64,000 bases of DNA from positions 56,943,660-57,007,659 of the forward strand of contig NC_051079.1 in the NCBI RefSeq assembly GCF_004664715.2. The letters are read 5' to 3'. The DNA comes from Peromyscus leucopus (taxonomy: Eukaryota; Chordata; Mammalia; Rodentia; Cricetidae). The notes under the pieces were generated by a model that did no database searches, was not told the origin of the DNA, and worked only from the letters and a program-made list of their open reading frames with translations. The stretch's first letter is position 1. Each line of letters opens with the position of its first letter. Positions 46,114-55,879 of the stretch are shown here, piece by piece. Position numbers and translations under genes: made by a program.

Positions 46114-46570
46114 GTGGCTACCCTCTAGGGCTGAGGCTACCCTTTAGGGCCGAGGCTACCCTCCAGGGCTGCCCTCTAGGGCTGAGGCTACCCTCTAGGG
46201 CTGAGGCTACCCTCTAGGACTGAGGCTGCCCTCCAGGGCTGCCCTCTAGGGCTGAGGCTACTCTCTAGGGCTGAGGCTACCCTCCAGGGCTGCCCTCTAG
46301 GGCTTAGGCTATCCTCTATGGCTGCCCTCTAGAGCTGAGGCTACCCTCTATGGCTGCCCTCTAGGGCTGAGGCTACCCTCTAGGGCTGAGGCTACCCTCT
46401 ATGACTGTCCTCTAGGGATTAGGCTACCTTTTATGGCTGCCTTCTAGGGCTGAGGCTACCCTCTAGGGCTGAGGCTGTCCTCTAGGGCTGAGGCTGCCCT
46501 CTAGGGCCGAGGCTACCCTCCAGGGCTGCCCTCTAGGGCTGAGGCTACCCTGTAAGGCTGCCCTCTAGGC
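46114..46570. repeat. two-length minisatellite (19-bp and 13-bp units)
   Basis: After a partial unit (46114-46130) the 440 bp from 46131 to 46570 parse exactly into 17 long units of 19 bp (ctgaggctaccctctaggg and variants) and 9 short units of 13 bp (ctgccctctaggg). The short unit equals the long one without the internal six bases aggcta. A short unit never follows another short unit, and it always follows a long unit carrying a variant end such as 'ctccaggg', 'ctatgg', 'ctatga', 'tttatgg'-type or 'gtaagg'. This indicates block-wise, higher-order amplification. Flanks are single copy. Confidence 0.95.
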
Positions 46571-46703
46571 CTGAGTTGGCGAGCTGCCATCTTGCCAGCT
46601 AGCCACAGTCTCTTCCTGCTGTTCTCATCTTTGAACTTTTGGGGCAAACCTTAGTCTGATTCTTTCTGCACTGTGTTTCCTTTGGCCTTTATTTCTTTCT
46701 TGT

Positions 46704-46832
46704 AAAAGTTCAGACATGTGCAGTGTAAAAGGAATCATAGAATCAGTTCCTGTATTATTGAAGCTGTACAGAAGCTACATGGAAACTGATTCTATGATTT
46801 TATTTTAAAACTTTATACATGTCTGAACTTTT
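46704..46832. repeat. imperfect palindrome (about 50-bp arms)
   Basis: The outer arm aaaagttcagacatgt (46704-46719) is exactly complementary to acatgtctgaactttt (46817-46832). The inner arm aatcatagaatcagtt (46733-46748) is complementary to aactgattctatgatt (46784-46799). About 34 bp of loop lie between, and the arm middles differ in length. It would fold into a long interrupted hairpin. Not a MITE family I recognise. Confidence 0.9.
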
Positions 46833-46864
46833 TTTCAAAACCTTTTGATGATCTGTAGCATCTA

Positions 46865-47290
46865 GTCCTAGTAAAACTTTAATATGAAATATGCATACTG
46901 TTTTTGACAGCTTACAAGGGCAATGTGTAAAGACTGTCTATGCTTTTCAAGTATGATGTTTAAAGATGGCATAATATTCTATCAGATGGGTCTTCTGCCA
47001 TGTTTTAGTTTTCCGATAACTAGTGACTTTAACATCCGGGTACTTGTGCACGTAGCAACTTCGAACCACCTGTGAGAATGCTACTAGGGTAAGGGTAGTT
47101 TACTAGGGACTGGCTGGGCTGAAGGCTCTTGCCAAATTGTCATCAGTTTGTGTTTCTGTTAATCTTACTACATGTCAAATAACGTCAGACTTGCGTTCTT
47201 TTCAAATCTGAGATATTAGTGACATTGAACATTCTTCATGAGGAAGATTCTAAGTGCCTTGTAGCAGTGGCCAGTTGTTTGTATTTATAT
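46865..47290 (-). mobile_element. ancient L1 (L1M-like) fragment, minus strand
   Basis: On the plus strand, 'gatggcataatattctatcag' near 46975 and 'tgacattgaacattcttcatgagg' followed by 'agtggccagttgtttgtat' near 47220-47285 follow, in order and spacing, the reverse complement of the ORF2 3' end of old L1s. The part between fits loosely. No open frame is left. Confidence 0.65.
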
Positions 47291-47294
47291 TTTA

Positions 47295-48489
47295 TTTTAT
47301 ATATATTTTATTTATATTCCATGAATCATCCAGCTCTGACTCAAGGACCATCATGTCTCCCGAAGTGCCAGACCCAGTCACTGAGAGTAGGCTGTGATTT
47401 CACTTTTCTACTCCCGTTCTAAACGTTTCTTTGTGTGGTTTTCTTTCTCTATGTCCTCTAATTTTATTGAGAAATGTGACTCTGTCAGGAGTTAATTCAT
47501 ATTTCTTTCTTTAAGTAGTACACTTTTAGGTTCAGACATTTTCTTAAGTTTTGGAAAAACAGTGTCATTGATTTAGGTATAAGTTCTTAATCATTTAATA
47601 TATTTGACTGAATTCATGGTATTTGGAACTATTTATGGAATGAATTTAGAAATCCATTCCAAAAGTGCGTGGTGCTTTTTGTATATCCAGTGAAATCAGT
47701 TTCACAAGTCAGTATTTTGATGATAGAAGTTCCTTTTGGTGTATGAAATTTCCAAACTCCAAAATGAAGAAGAAGGAATATATTTATTTACATTATTAAC
47801 GTAGTGTAGGTAAATATTTCCAGCCGCCGAAAAGGCAGAGAATGCTTTCTTTTTTCCTGTTAGAGTTGCTTTATTACCAAAATCTGGGTTGTATATCCAA
47901 AAATAAACCCAGCATTTTATTAAACTTTCCTGCCCTTCCTTGCTTCCAATCATACATTACTGAACTGTGCTCAAATATGCTGAAAAATAATTTACTACAC
48001 TAAAGTAAAAAGTAATATTAAAAGTATATGTGTTCTGTGGAAGGAACACTCAAAACAGACCTACCCAGACATCAACAGGATATTATTACCCCAAAGAAAT
48101 GACGACAGTTTGCCAGCCTGATGCGAGGAGGAAGGAAATTTACAAACATCTCCAAGAGAGGCCTGGGAGCGGCTGAAGGAAATGAAGCGTGTCCTGCTTT
48201 TATTCTGCTTACTGGAGTGGGATTCCCAGAAGGCTGAACAACGGCCGTCCTGAGACCTCTGCTTGGCAAAGACCTTGTTGACTCATATTTTATTTTTGTT
48301 TCGGTAATGGTCTGCTATTGTTCAAATTTCTAATGTAGCTCATAAACATACAGCCAATATCATTTCCCCTTCTCCTGACTGATGTATACAAACAAATGAA
48401 AAATCTCCGGTCATCATCATTAGTCAGGGTTTCCATGAAGTGGGGAAGAGCTACAAGAAAGACTTGTTTAGAAGAAAGTCCCTTTAGAG
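47295..48489. other. single-copy stretch
   Basis: No repeat or exon is recognised. The 83-codon minus-strand frame (47702-47953) matches nothing. Confidence 0.45.
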
Positions 48490-48695
48490 AAGTGGTTCTC
48501 AACCTGTGGGTCACAAACCCTTTGAGGTTGCCTATCAGATATCCTGCATGTCATCAGATATTTACAGTATGATTCGTAACAGTAGCAAAAATTACAGTTC
48601 TGAAGTAGCAATGAGATAATTTTTTGTTTGGAGGTCTCCACGATGGGAGGAACTGTATTAAAGCGACGAGGCATTAGGCAGGTTGAGAACTACTG
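48490..48695 (-). mobile_element. URR1-type hAT DNA transposon, copy 2
   Basis: The ends agtggttctcaacc (48491 on) and ggttgagaactactg (to 48695) are inverted repeats. The interior, read on the minus strand, has the URR1 order 'gcctaatgcctcgtcg', then 'acagttcctcccatcgtgg', then 'attgctacttcagaactgtaat' and 'tactgttacgaatcat'. Octamers outside (ctttagag and ctgtgcag) agree only partly, so the target duplication is eroded. Confidence 0.88.
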
Positions 48696-48699
48696 CTGT

Positions 48700-49018
48700 G
48701 CAGAGAAATCTTACTCCAACAACTGCAGGTTCACGAAGGTGTATTCTAACAACGTAAACCCCACATATAACGAGGGAATTGGTCACTTTTTGGTCCTCTG
48801 GAAGGGGAGAGAGCAAGCAAAGATTTAGGGAACTAGTTTTTTGAAAGTCTAGTCTATTATTAAAAAATTTGTTCTGTCCACTTCTGAGTCCTCGGAAGTT
48901 AGATTAGTGGATTTTTGGGTGGAGGCTTACTTTGACTTCTGGATTGAAGTGTATGGTTAGGAGTTTGGGTACATGGTATACTTTGATATGTTTATTTAGT
49001 TACCTAGTTTTCTGGAAA
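48700..49018. other. short single-copy gap
   Basis: Nothing recognisable in about 300 bp between a URR1 and an ID-like fragment. Confidence 0.45.
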
Positions 49019-49020
49019 GG

Positions 49021-49087
49021 TGCTGTAGGTCAGACATAGGAAGTATGTCTCATTTGAATGACGCCCTGGGTTTGATCCTATAAACTT
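49021..49087 (+). mobile_element. ID-like SINE head fragment
   Basis: 'ggtgctgtaggtcagacatagg' to 'gccctgggtttgatcctataaac' follows an ID/tRNA-type head (box-B-like 'gggtttgatcc'). Only about 65 bp is recognisable; a T tract at 49100-49118 follows. Confidence 0.5.
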
Positions 49088-49119
49088 CAGAGAGAAAGTT
49101 CTTTTTTTTTTTTTTTTAA

Positions 49120-49966
49120 CCTATCGAGTTGTACATATCTTATGTGAGAAGCAAATGAGGACTCCTGCAGACATTCCTGGTTCTGGAAGCTCTTGCCCCC
49201 TTCCCCCCAATCTCTCAAAGTACTTAGTGTTATAATCTTTGGCACCATCTGCATGGGAACCTTCCTTAGGCTACTGATGTGACTCAGTCTATGGTGTAGA
49301 CCAAGGATCCGTCTGAAGTTTTAGGAGACAAGTATGTACCCTTGACCTTGAGTCAGACCTTACGGTCACTGTTATTCATTGGATGCGGCCATATCCAACA
49401 CCAGGAGAGACTTGGCTGGGTTTAGGATAAATCTCACGGAGACACACATGAAGGGGGAAAACAGAGTGGGAGGCTGGTGCTCATGAAAAGCTCTTTGGGA
49501 TTGCTTTCATTTCTAGGAGACGTTTCTTAAGAGTATTGCATTAGATAAAGTTTGCTAGCCATTTTCAGGGTGACGATATTTGCCAAGTTATTATTCCAAC
49601 TCTTCAGATGTTTTCTTCAGGACTGACTAGCAAAGGAATTTCCCTGGCTGGAGTCCTAATGGTCGAAGTTCCTCTAATTCACCCTTCCCCTTCCTTTCCT
49701 TTTATTTTTGGCTCAGACCCCCACCCTCCAAAAGTCTGAATTAGTGGAATTCCTTAGTGAGATAGTTTTTGAGACTATTTAAGGGTCCAAAGATACTTCT
49801 GATTCAAGATTTTGAGGAATGCTTATTGGCTTAGAAGTAACCCAGATTATTCCCCCTGTAAATGGACTATAATTTGGGGAACTTGGTCCAGGTAACCATT
49901 TATGACTAGAGAGTCTGTCTTTGATTGTCTCAGATGCCTTTAAACACTATGTTAAGAGGGGATCAT
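49120..49966. other. single-copy stretch
   Basis: No repeat or exon is recognised. Confidence 0.45.
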
Positions 49967-49967
49967 A

Positions 49968-50190
49968 GGGCTGGAGAGATGGCTCAGCACTTAAGAGCAT
50001 TAGCTGCTTTTCTACAACACCCAGCGTCAATTCCCAGCACCCACATGGTGGCTCACAACTATCTGTAGCTCCAATTCCAGAGAATTTAACACCCTCTTCT
50101 GGCTTCTGTGGGCACCGGTGTGCATGTGGTTCACAGATATTCATGCAAACAAAACGACCATACACATAAAGTAAAAATAAATACATTTCC
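49968..50190 (+). mobile_element. B3-type SINE, plus strand
   Basis: The head gggctggagagatggctcag is followed by 'cttaagagcattagctgcttttc', 'gcgtcaattcccagcacccacatggtggctcacaac', 'ctgtagctccaattccag', and a 3' end 'cacataaagtaaaaataaatac'. This is a near-complete B3. It accounts for part of the 180-codon minus-strand frame (49947-50489), the longest in the window, which I therefore reject as a gene. Confidence 0.93.
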
Positions 50191-50194
50191 AAGT

Positions 50195-51105
50195 GGGGGT
50201 CGGATCCTTTGCCATCAGCTTTCACCAAGAACTCCCTTTGGTTTCCAATTCCAGCAGGTTTTTTCTGCATGCCACTCTTGTGGGGAGGCAGCCTGTATTT
50301 CAAGTGTGCTTTTTTACGTTGTGTTAAGGATGAAAGCTCCTTGTGGCACTGATGTTTAATGCTGTATATTATGGTGTGATGGTGCAATGGTGCGCTTGTT
50401 TTTCTTCTGTGCCCCTGGCTTGTATAGAACTGTATGTATCCATGTGAATATAGTTTCAGCAGGAAAGAGAGTAACAGGGATAACGGCACAGGGTTTAATA
50501 CCCTAGACTTCCAGCAATATCAGTCACAAGCCCATCATGTGTCTATCGTTGCTTCAGGAAATCCTCAGTGCTTGGGAATAGTAAGTTGACAGTAGTGTTT
50601 CTTGAGTGTTTATAAAAATTAGACACACATAGATATTTTTATTTCCAATTAATCTCACTTTTGATGTGGATTACTCAACGGGCAATAATTTTTTTTTTTT
50701 TGAACTCAAGAGAAATGGAAGTGTCTTTTCTGTTTAAAAACAGTAAGTTTAGATCACAGTACGGAGCCATCCTGTGACTGAAGAGAGATTTGCTCTCATG
50801 ATTACTGCAGATAATCTGTTTAACAGTTCATCAAAATACAATTTCAGTTTTGTTTGGATTGCTCAAAGTCAGCACATAATTTCAAAAAGTCAGCGTGTTT
50901 CTTAGGAGGGATTGTGAAATGGAGACTCCCAGCAGCACCTAGTATGTCCTGTGGTTTTGATATTTGCAGTTTGTTAGGAGGTGATCCCAGGAAAGAAAGG
51001 GCAAACACAGGGACAGTGTTTACAGTACAGATTTCTAGAAGTTTCTAATCAGAGAGCAAGTGCGGGCTTTTCATTGTGGACTCCTCTGGCTTTATATTTG
51101 AGTCC
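50195..51105. other. single-copy stretch
   Basis: No repeat or exon is recognised; T run at about 50689-50701. Confidence 0.45.
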
Positions 51106-51107
51106 TG

Positions 51108-51270
51108 TCCCCTTTCTCTATAGCTTGGAATAACACAGTTGCTTGATTCCTCTATGAAATGATTTCAATGTTAGTGCCTACTTCGTTTGACTCTGGGAGT
51201 TAAATGGGTCAATACATTGACAGTCTTGAGAATTAGTACTTGGCTCCCAGTAACAGTTCAGCAAATACTT
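51108..51270 (-). mobile_element. MIR SINE, minus strand
   Basis: 'gtgcctacttcgtttgactctgggagttaaatgggtcaatacattg' and 'ttggctcccagtaacagttcagcaaatac' follow the reverse complement of MIR (gtacctacctcatagggttgtt, ttaaatgagttaatacatg, ctggcacatagtaagtgctcaataaat). Confidence 0.68.
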
Positions 51271-51330
51271 TTGGGATAGTCAAAGGCAGAGAGGAAAAAA
51301 AAAAAATAGGAGTACTCTTAGGCTTTGAGA

Positions 51331-51555
51331 TTTTTTTTTTTCTTATTTATTTATTTTTGAGACAGTGCTCCATGTAGCTCAGGGTGGCCCTGAACTTCTT
51401 ATATAGCTGAGGATGACCTTTTGCTTCTGGTCCTTCTGAGGCCTGCGACTGTCAGGGCTCACCACTATGCATGCCTTTTGTGTTGCGGAGAGTCAAGCAC
51501 AGGACTTGGTGCGTGCCAGGCAAGCACTCTGCCAACGGAGCTGCCCTCAGCCCCC
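51331..51555 (-). mobile_element. RSINE1/B4-type SINE, minus strand
   Basis: A T-rich end leads to 'tttttgagacagtgctccatgtagctcagggtggccctgaacttc', 'tatagctgaggatgacc', 'ccttctgaggcctgcgac', then 'gtcaagcacaggacttggtgcg' and the ID-like head 'gccaggcaagcactctgccaacggagctgccctcagcccc'. Head and body order fit RSINE1. An 87-codon frame across it is an artefact. Confidence 0.85.
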
Positions 51556-51559
51556 ATTC

Positions 51560-53150
51560 TTGGGTTTTCTTTAGAAATAATTGCATCTGATAGCCATAAA
51601 TACGTTGACCTTCAAATGCCTTTCTCAGAAGTGTCGCTGAAGAATTGCCACGGCAGGAAGGGTCACAGTGGCAGTCTGGTTTGATAAAAGTGAGAGCGGG
51701 TCTCATCATGTGTGGTGCAGATTTTTGGAGGGCAATGGCATTTTCTCAAGTGGCTTCCAGCTTCATTCTAGCAGGACTCGCGATGGAATAGCATTTGATT
51801 TGCAGTCGCTCACAGCAGGTAAGAAGAGGGTTCAGTAGGCGTTTATGGAGAGAGGTGGGAGGAGGCTGGGGTGTATTGTGCTTGCTGGAGGTAGCTTCCC
51901 TGGGCCGGCTCTTCCCACGGTTGCTGGCTCATTGATCAGTAGGCAGTACATTGATTGCCTCTGTTCTTTGTGCCAGTGAGCATCAACTGGAAGAGGAGGC
52001 TTACAGGAAACACACTGGCACCGGCACTTCCTCCCAGGGGTAGCCATGTTCACGTCCCATGTTGATTCTTCATTTCACTGGACCTCACTACTGCTATATT
52101 TAGGTTGATGGAGAAACTGAGTGAAAAAACAGCAACCTTGAGCTCGACAGTTACATGGTAGGTGTCTCCCATAGCTTGTGAGATAACATCCCTGATATTC
52201 GGGTTCATGGAGCATTTCTGTTGAGGTTGGAGTCAGTGGTCACCTTTGTGGCTGCCTCTGGGGCTGCTGCTATGCTCGTCAGCTGTGTTTGCCTCTTTTT
52301 CCACACGTGTGCCATTGCCTATGAACATTCACAAGACTCAGCTGCATAGGAGATGTGCATTGCGATTAGGTAAGGAAAATGGTGAGTCGAACACTTGTAT
52401 GGAAATGGGTGAGTGCATGCTTCCTGGTGGAAGTAACTTTTTGGTGCCTGTGTGGCCCATGTAGAGACATTTTAATGTGGGTCTTACCAAAGCTCACGTT
52501 TCTCCATTGGACATCTGACCTCATCTTGTGCAAAGGAAATACAGTTTTAGATTTAGAAGATTGCTGAATACCTTTCTTCATTTATTTCTTTCCAAGCATG
52601 AGCCTGCCTGGGAATTAGCCAGCAGCGCCGTCAGGTCTTTGACTTTCTCACAGTTGGGCTACTAGGATGCCATCTAATTGTCCCCGTAGAGAGAGGAAGT
52701 GTAGTCTTAGAATCCCGTGGAGGTAGGGTCACGGAGCCAGTGAGAAATGGCTGCTGCTTAGTTGTTCCCGCTAGGGCTTCATGGTGTGGTCATCAGGTGA
52801 AACTGAGATTGGAGTGTTCACCTTGAGAGTCTGAAATAGCACCCGCTCTCCAGCGCCATTGCACCCTGTCATTCACAAGTGAGGCTGTGGCTGCTGGGAG
52901 AGATGTCTCCATCACTCCACACAGGGAACTGGGAATCAAAGACTAAGGAGTGCAGGCCTGAAGATCCCAGTCCTGTGATCTTCTTGTGTAAACGAATTCC
53001 GTTTTTAAAACATTTTTTTTTTTTTTGCCATAAGTGTTAAATTAAACCCTCTCCCATGGAATGTAAGTGGAGAGTCCAGAAACCGCTCTAGATGTCCTCT
53101 CTAGATTCATCTTCCGAGTCACTCTTTATCTGTCTTGCCATTTTCTATCT
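51560..53150. other. single-copy stretch
   Basis: No repeat or exon is recognised; T run at about 53011-53026. Confidence 0.45.
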
Positions 53151-53151
53151 T

Positions 53152-53206
53152 TTCTCTCTCTCTCTTTTTTTTTTTTTTGTGTGTGTGTATGTGTGTGTGT
53201 GTGTCT
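53152..53206. repeat. (TC)n-(T)n-(TG)n compound tract
   Basis: CT units, then 14 T, then TG/TATG units. No SINE is joined to it on the left; a MIR begins on the right. Confidence 0.92.
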
Positions 53207-53330
53207 CAGTTTCCTGAACCGTGCGTGCAGTAGCATAAGAGTGTCCTAGAACTGTAAGAAGGAATAACTAAATCATCTACTATAAATCACAAACTAGAGT
53301 GCCTGGCACACGTGTTTGCTATAATAATAT
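53204..53330 (-). mobile_element. MIR SINE, minus strand
   Basis: 'tctcagtttcctgaacc' then 'aactgtaagaaggaataactaaatcat' then 'agtgcctggcacacgtgtttgctataataat' follow, in order, the reverse complement of MIR (cctcagtttcctcatctg, agtgcctggcacatagtaagtgctcaataaat). Confidence 0.75.
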
Positions 53331-53334
53331 CAAT

Positions 53335-54204
53335 TATGTTATTAATAAGTACCTAGTAATTATTTTATTGTTAATAGTCATAAAATAACGTTTTGTTTTG
53401 ACACACTTTAGCTACCCAGCATCTGACAATAAAAAGGTGATTCTGTGGACGAGTCAGATTCTTTAATTATCTAGTGAAATCGAGGCCATAAATCATTGCA
53501 CATCTTGCCTCATTTTTATGTGAATTATTTGGATTGACTAAGTGCTCTTGGTAGCGGGCTGGGTTACCATCTGCTGTGTTTTTCCTCCATGGGTCAGGCT
53601 TGTTCTCCTAGGGAATGGAGAGGTGGGGAAAAAATGCCAATAACCTCACTCCAAAATGTATCCTAACTGTCTTGTTCACATTTATAGGACAGTTTTATTG
53701 CTGTAGGTAAGACGGAGAACTGGGCATTACTCCAGCATCTTGGCAGTTTTCCTTTTTCAAGGTACTAATATTAGGATTAGCGTGTTGTTTTAAAGCCATT
53801 GCCTTTGCGCACCTTATAATTGCTTGTTCTTGGGGGAGGTTGGGAACATTCGGGTTCCGGTTTTCCTGCCAAATAAGCGAGAGGATGTCTCTTTTATTTA
53901 ATACTTTCACTGGTTTTTTGAAGTTAGCGGCCTTGCAGCCTGTTTTGCAGTAGACTATGTCAGAGGTAGACTAGGCCCCGTGCGTATAGGGCAGAAGCCG
54001 AGTGGGGCCCTGGGTGCCCAGGCGGGTCACCTGGGAAGGTCTGCTGCCCGTTTTTTTGTGTCTTCCATTGACTTTTGGCATTGATGCCCGTGTTTGGCTT
54101 TGCAGTGATTCGCCTCTTCCATTGTTTTAAATCAGATCTCGGCTGGATCAAAAGTATATGAAAAGATTAAATTATTTAGTGATGTAGTCCTGGTCCCTCC
54201 ATGG
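53335..54204. other. single-copy stretch
   Basis: No repeat is recognised. A minus-strand frame open for about 85 codons (down to 53695) has no recognisable domain. Confidence 0.4.
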
Positions 54205-54383
54205 CAGTGGTTCTCAACTCCCTAACGCTGCTGCCCTTTAATGAGTTTGGACCCCCCAACCATAAAATTATTTCCATTGCTACTTCATAACTGTAATTTT
54301 GCTACTCTTATGAATCATGATATACATATCCCTGTTTTCTTTGGGGGCTTTGGGGGTCGTGACCTCCCGGTTGAGAAGCCATG
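54205..54383 (+). mobile_element. URR1-type hAT DNA transposon, copy 3
   Basis: Begins cagtggttctcaactccc and ends cccggttgagaagccatg. Inside are 'ctaacgctgctgccctttaatg', 'ccccccaaccataaaattatttcc', 'ttgctacttcataactgtaattttgctactcttatgaatca', and 'tttgggggtcgtgacc', all URR1 hallmarks. Flanking octamers ctccatgg and ctctaaag agree at five positions. The 117- and 80-codon frames on opposite strands across it are artefacts. Confidence 0.93.
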
Positions 54384-54389
54384 CTCTAA

Positions 54390-55415
54390 AGCATTGGAGA
54401 AGCCCAATGTTTGTGTTATCAGCGTATTGTAACTTTGGTAACAAACAAGCTTCTACTTTGGCTTGGATTTCGGTAAGGTTCCTAAAGAGAACTGGGAATA
54501 GCAAAAATATTGGTATTTCTGTATCTCCCCACAGGGCAATAGCCATTCTAATTACATAGTATTCTTTCTCTCTCCAAAACTCTCTAAAGGAATATGAAAC
54601 AAAAGGAAGGAAAAAAGAAACCTTACTTCTCATTATTGTCCTTTAGAGACATCAAGGTGATGGATGAGGTCTTAGTTCTTGGGGACACTTTGGTAGAGCT
54701 CACAGGTTCCTCCCAGGCTCAGTTTCCATCCTCCCATAATAGTTGTGAGGCTTCGAGAGATAAGCATCTCATCGATATTCCCCAGAGAAGAGGTTTCTCT
54801 CCTCTCGTGTGCATGGTGGCCTTTTCGTAGACTTCAGTGCTGACGGACTCAGACTCATCTTCTCGATGGTGGCCTTGCTGTCATAGGTGGCTGATCCATA
54901 AGCCTTGTGGAGTGAGCGCGGGAGAGGGAAAGGGCCAAGAGTGCATGAGGCCGATTAGAGTAGGTTTCAAAGCAAAGGTGACTGGCTGTGCCGTTCCTCG
55001 CTTCCTACTCTTATGACAAGACCAATTACTGTCACTGCTTAATGAAACTGCACTCCCTAGGCGTGTGCTAGAATAAGAATAATTCTGCAATTTGACCTGA
55101 AAATTGTGGTATACCTGATGTAATTATTTTCTAGGCATTGATGGGGGTTATGAGAAAGGGTTAGGTTCCCATTCGTAGAGGAACCACAGTCTGTTGGAGG
55201 TCTGGACACTTTTGCTAGTTAGTATCTGTGACCTTTGGGGAGGATGGTTCCATTCCCCTGTTTGCAGGCAGCTGAGGCTGCAGGAAAAACAGGTTCTATT
55301 CTGCCTTTTTCGTAGGTTTTTTTTGAAAATCATGGAAATAATGTGAAAATTCTGTTCACAATGAAATTGATGCCCCAAATAAGGAAAATCCAGATTGAAT
55401 AAGTCTTTTTTTTTG
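54390..55415. other. single-copy stretch
   Basis: No repeat or exon is recognised. Confidence 0.45.
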
Positions 55416-55418
55416 TTT

Positions 55419-55666
55419 ATTGTGTTTGTGGGATGTGTGTGAAAGCCAGAGGTGGACATTGGATGTCCTCACTCACTCTCCATCTTAGTTTTTGAGGCAG
55501 GGTCTCTCATAGGCAACTTATCAGCCAGCCCGAAGGATTCTCCTTTTTCACCCCCGGGGAGGATTACATGTACCATGGTACAGTTTTTTTATGTAGGTAC
55601 AGGACCCTGAACTCAGCTTTGCTGCTAACACAGGACTCACTTTCCTGAGCCATTTCCCTAGTTCTC
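55419..55666 (-). mobile_element. B4A-type SINE, minus strand
   Basis: 'gggatgtgtgtgaaagccagaggtggacattgg', 'ctctccatcttagtttttgaggcagggtctctcat', 'tatcagccagcccgaagg', 'ttttatgtaggtacaggaccc' and the head 'ctttcctgagccatttccctag' follow B4A in minus orientation with moderate divergence. Confidence 0.82.
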
Positions 55667-55791
55667 TTGAACTTGAATTTCCTGGACTCTCCATTGTACT
55701 GTATTGGACTAAGGAAATAGACATTTCAAGAATGACACAAATAAGTAAATTCCCTTATTTTGTTGGCAAGGATTACTCTTATTTTAGAGTT

Positions 55792-55875
55792 ACATGCTGT
55801 TAAAATCATAGGACATAGACACATGCTGTTAAAATCATAGGACATAGACACATGCTGTTAAAATCATAGGACATG
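55792..55875. repeat. 29-bp tandem repeat, three copies
   Basis: The unit starts acatgctgttaaaatcatag and ends gacatagac. Two copies are identical and the third diverges only at its last bases ('gacatgggg'). Confidence 0.95.
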
Positions 55876-55879
55876 GGGC

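Noticed and set aside
49947..50489. 180-codon minus-strand open frame, the longest in the window
   Set aside because: Roughly 40% of it is the reverse complement of a B3 SINE (49968-50190); the rest matches nothing.
53695..53945. Minus-strand frame of about 85 codons, considered as an exon or retropseudogene
   Set aside because: No recognisable protein, no A tail or target duplication nearby.
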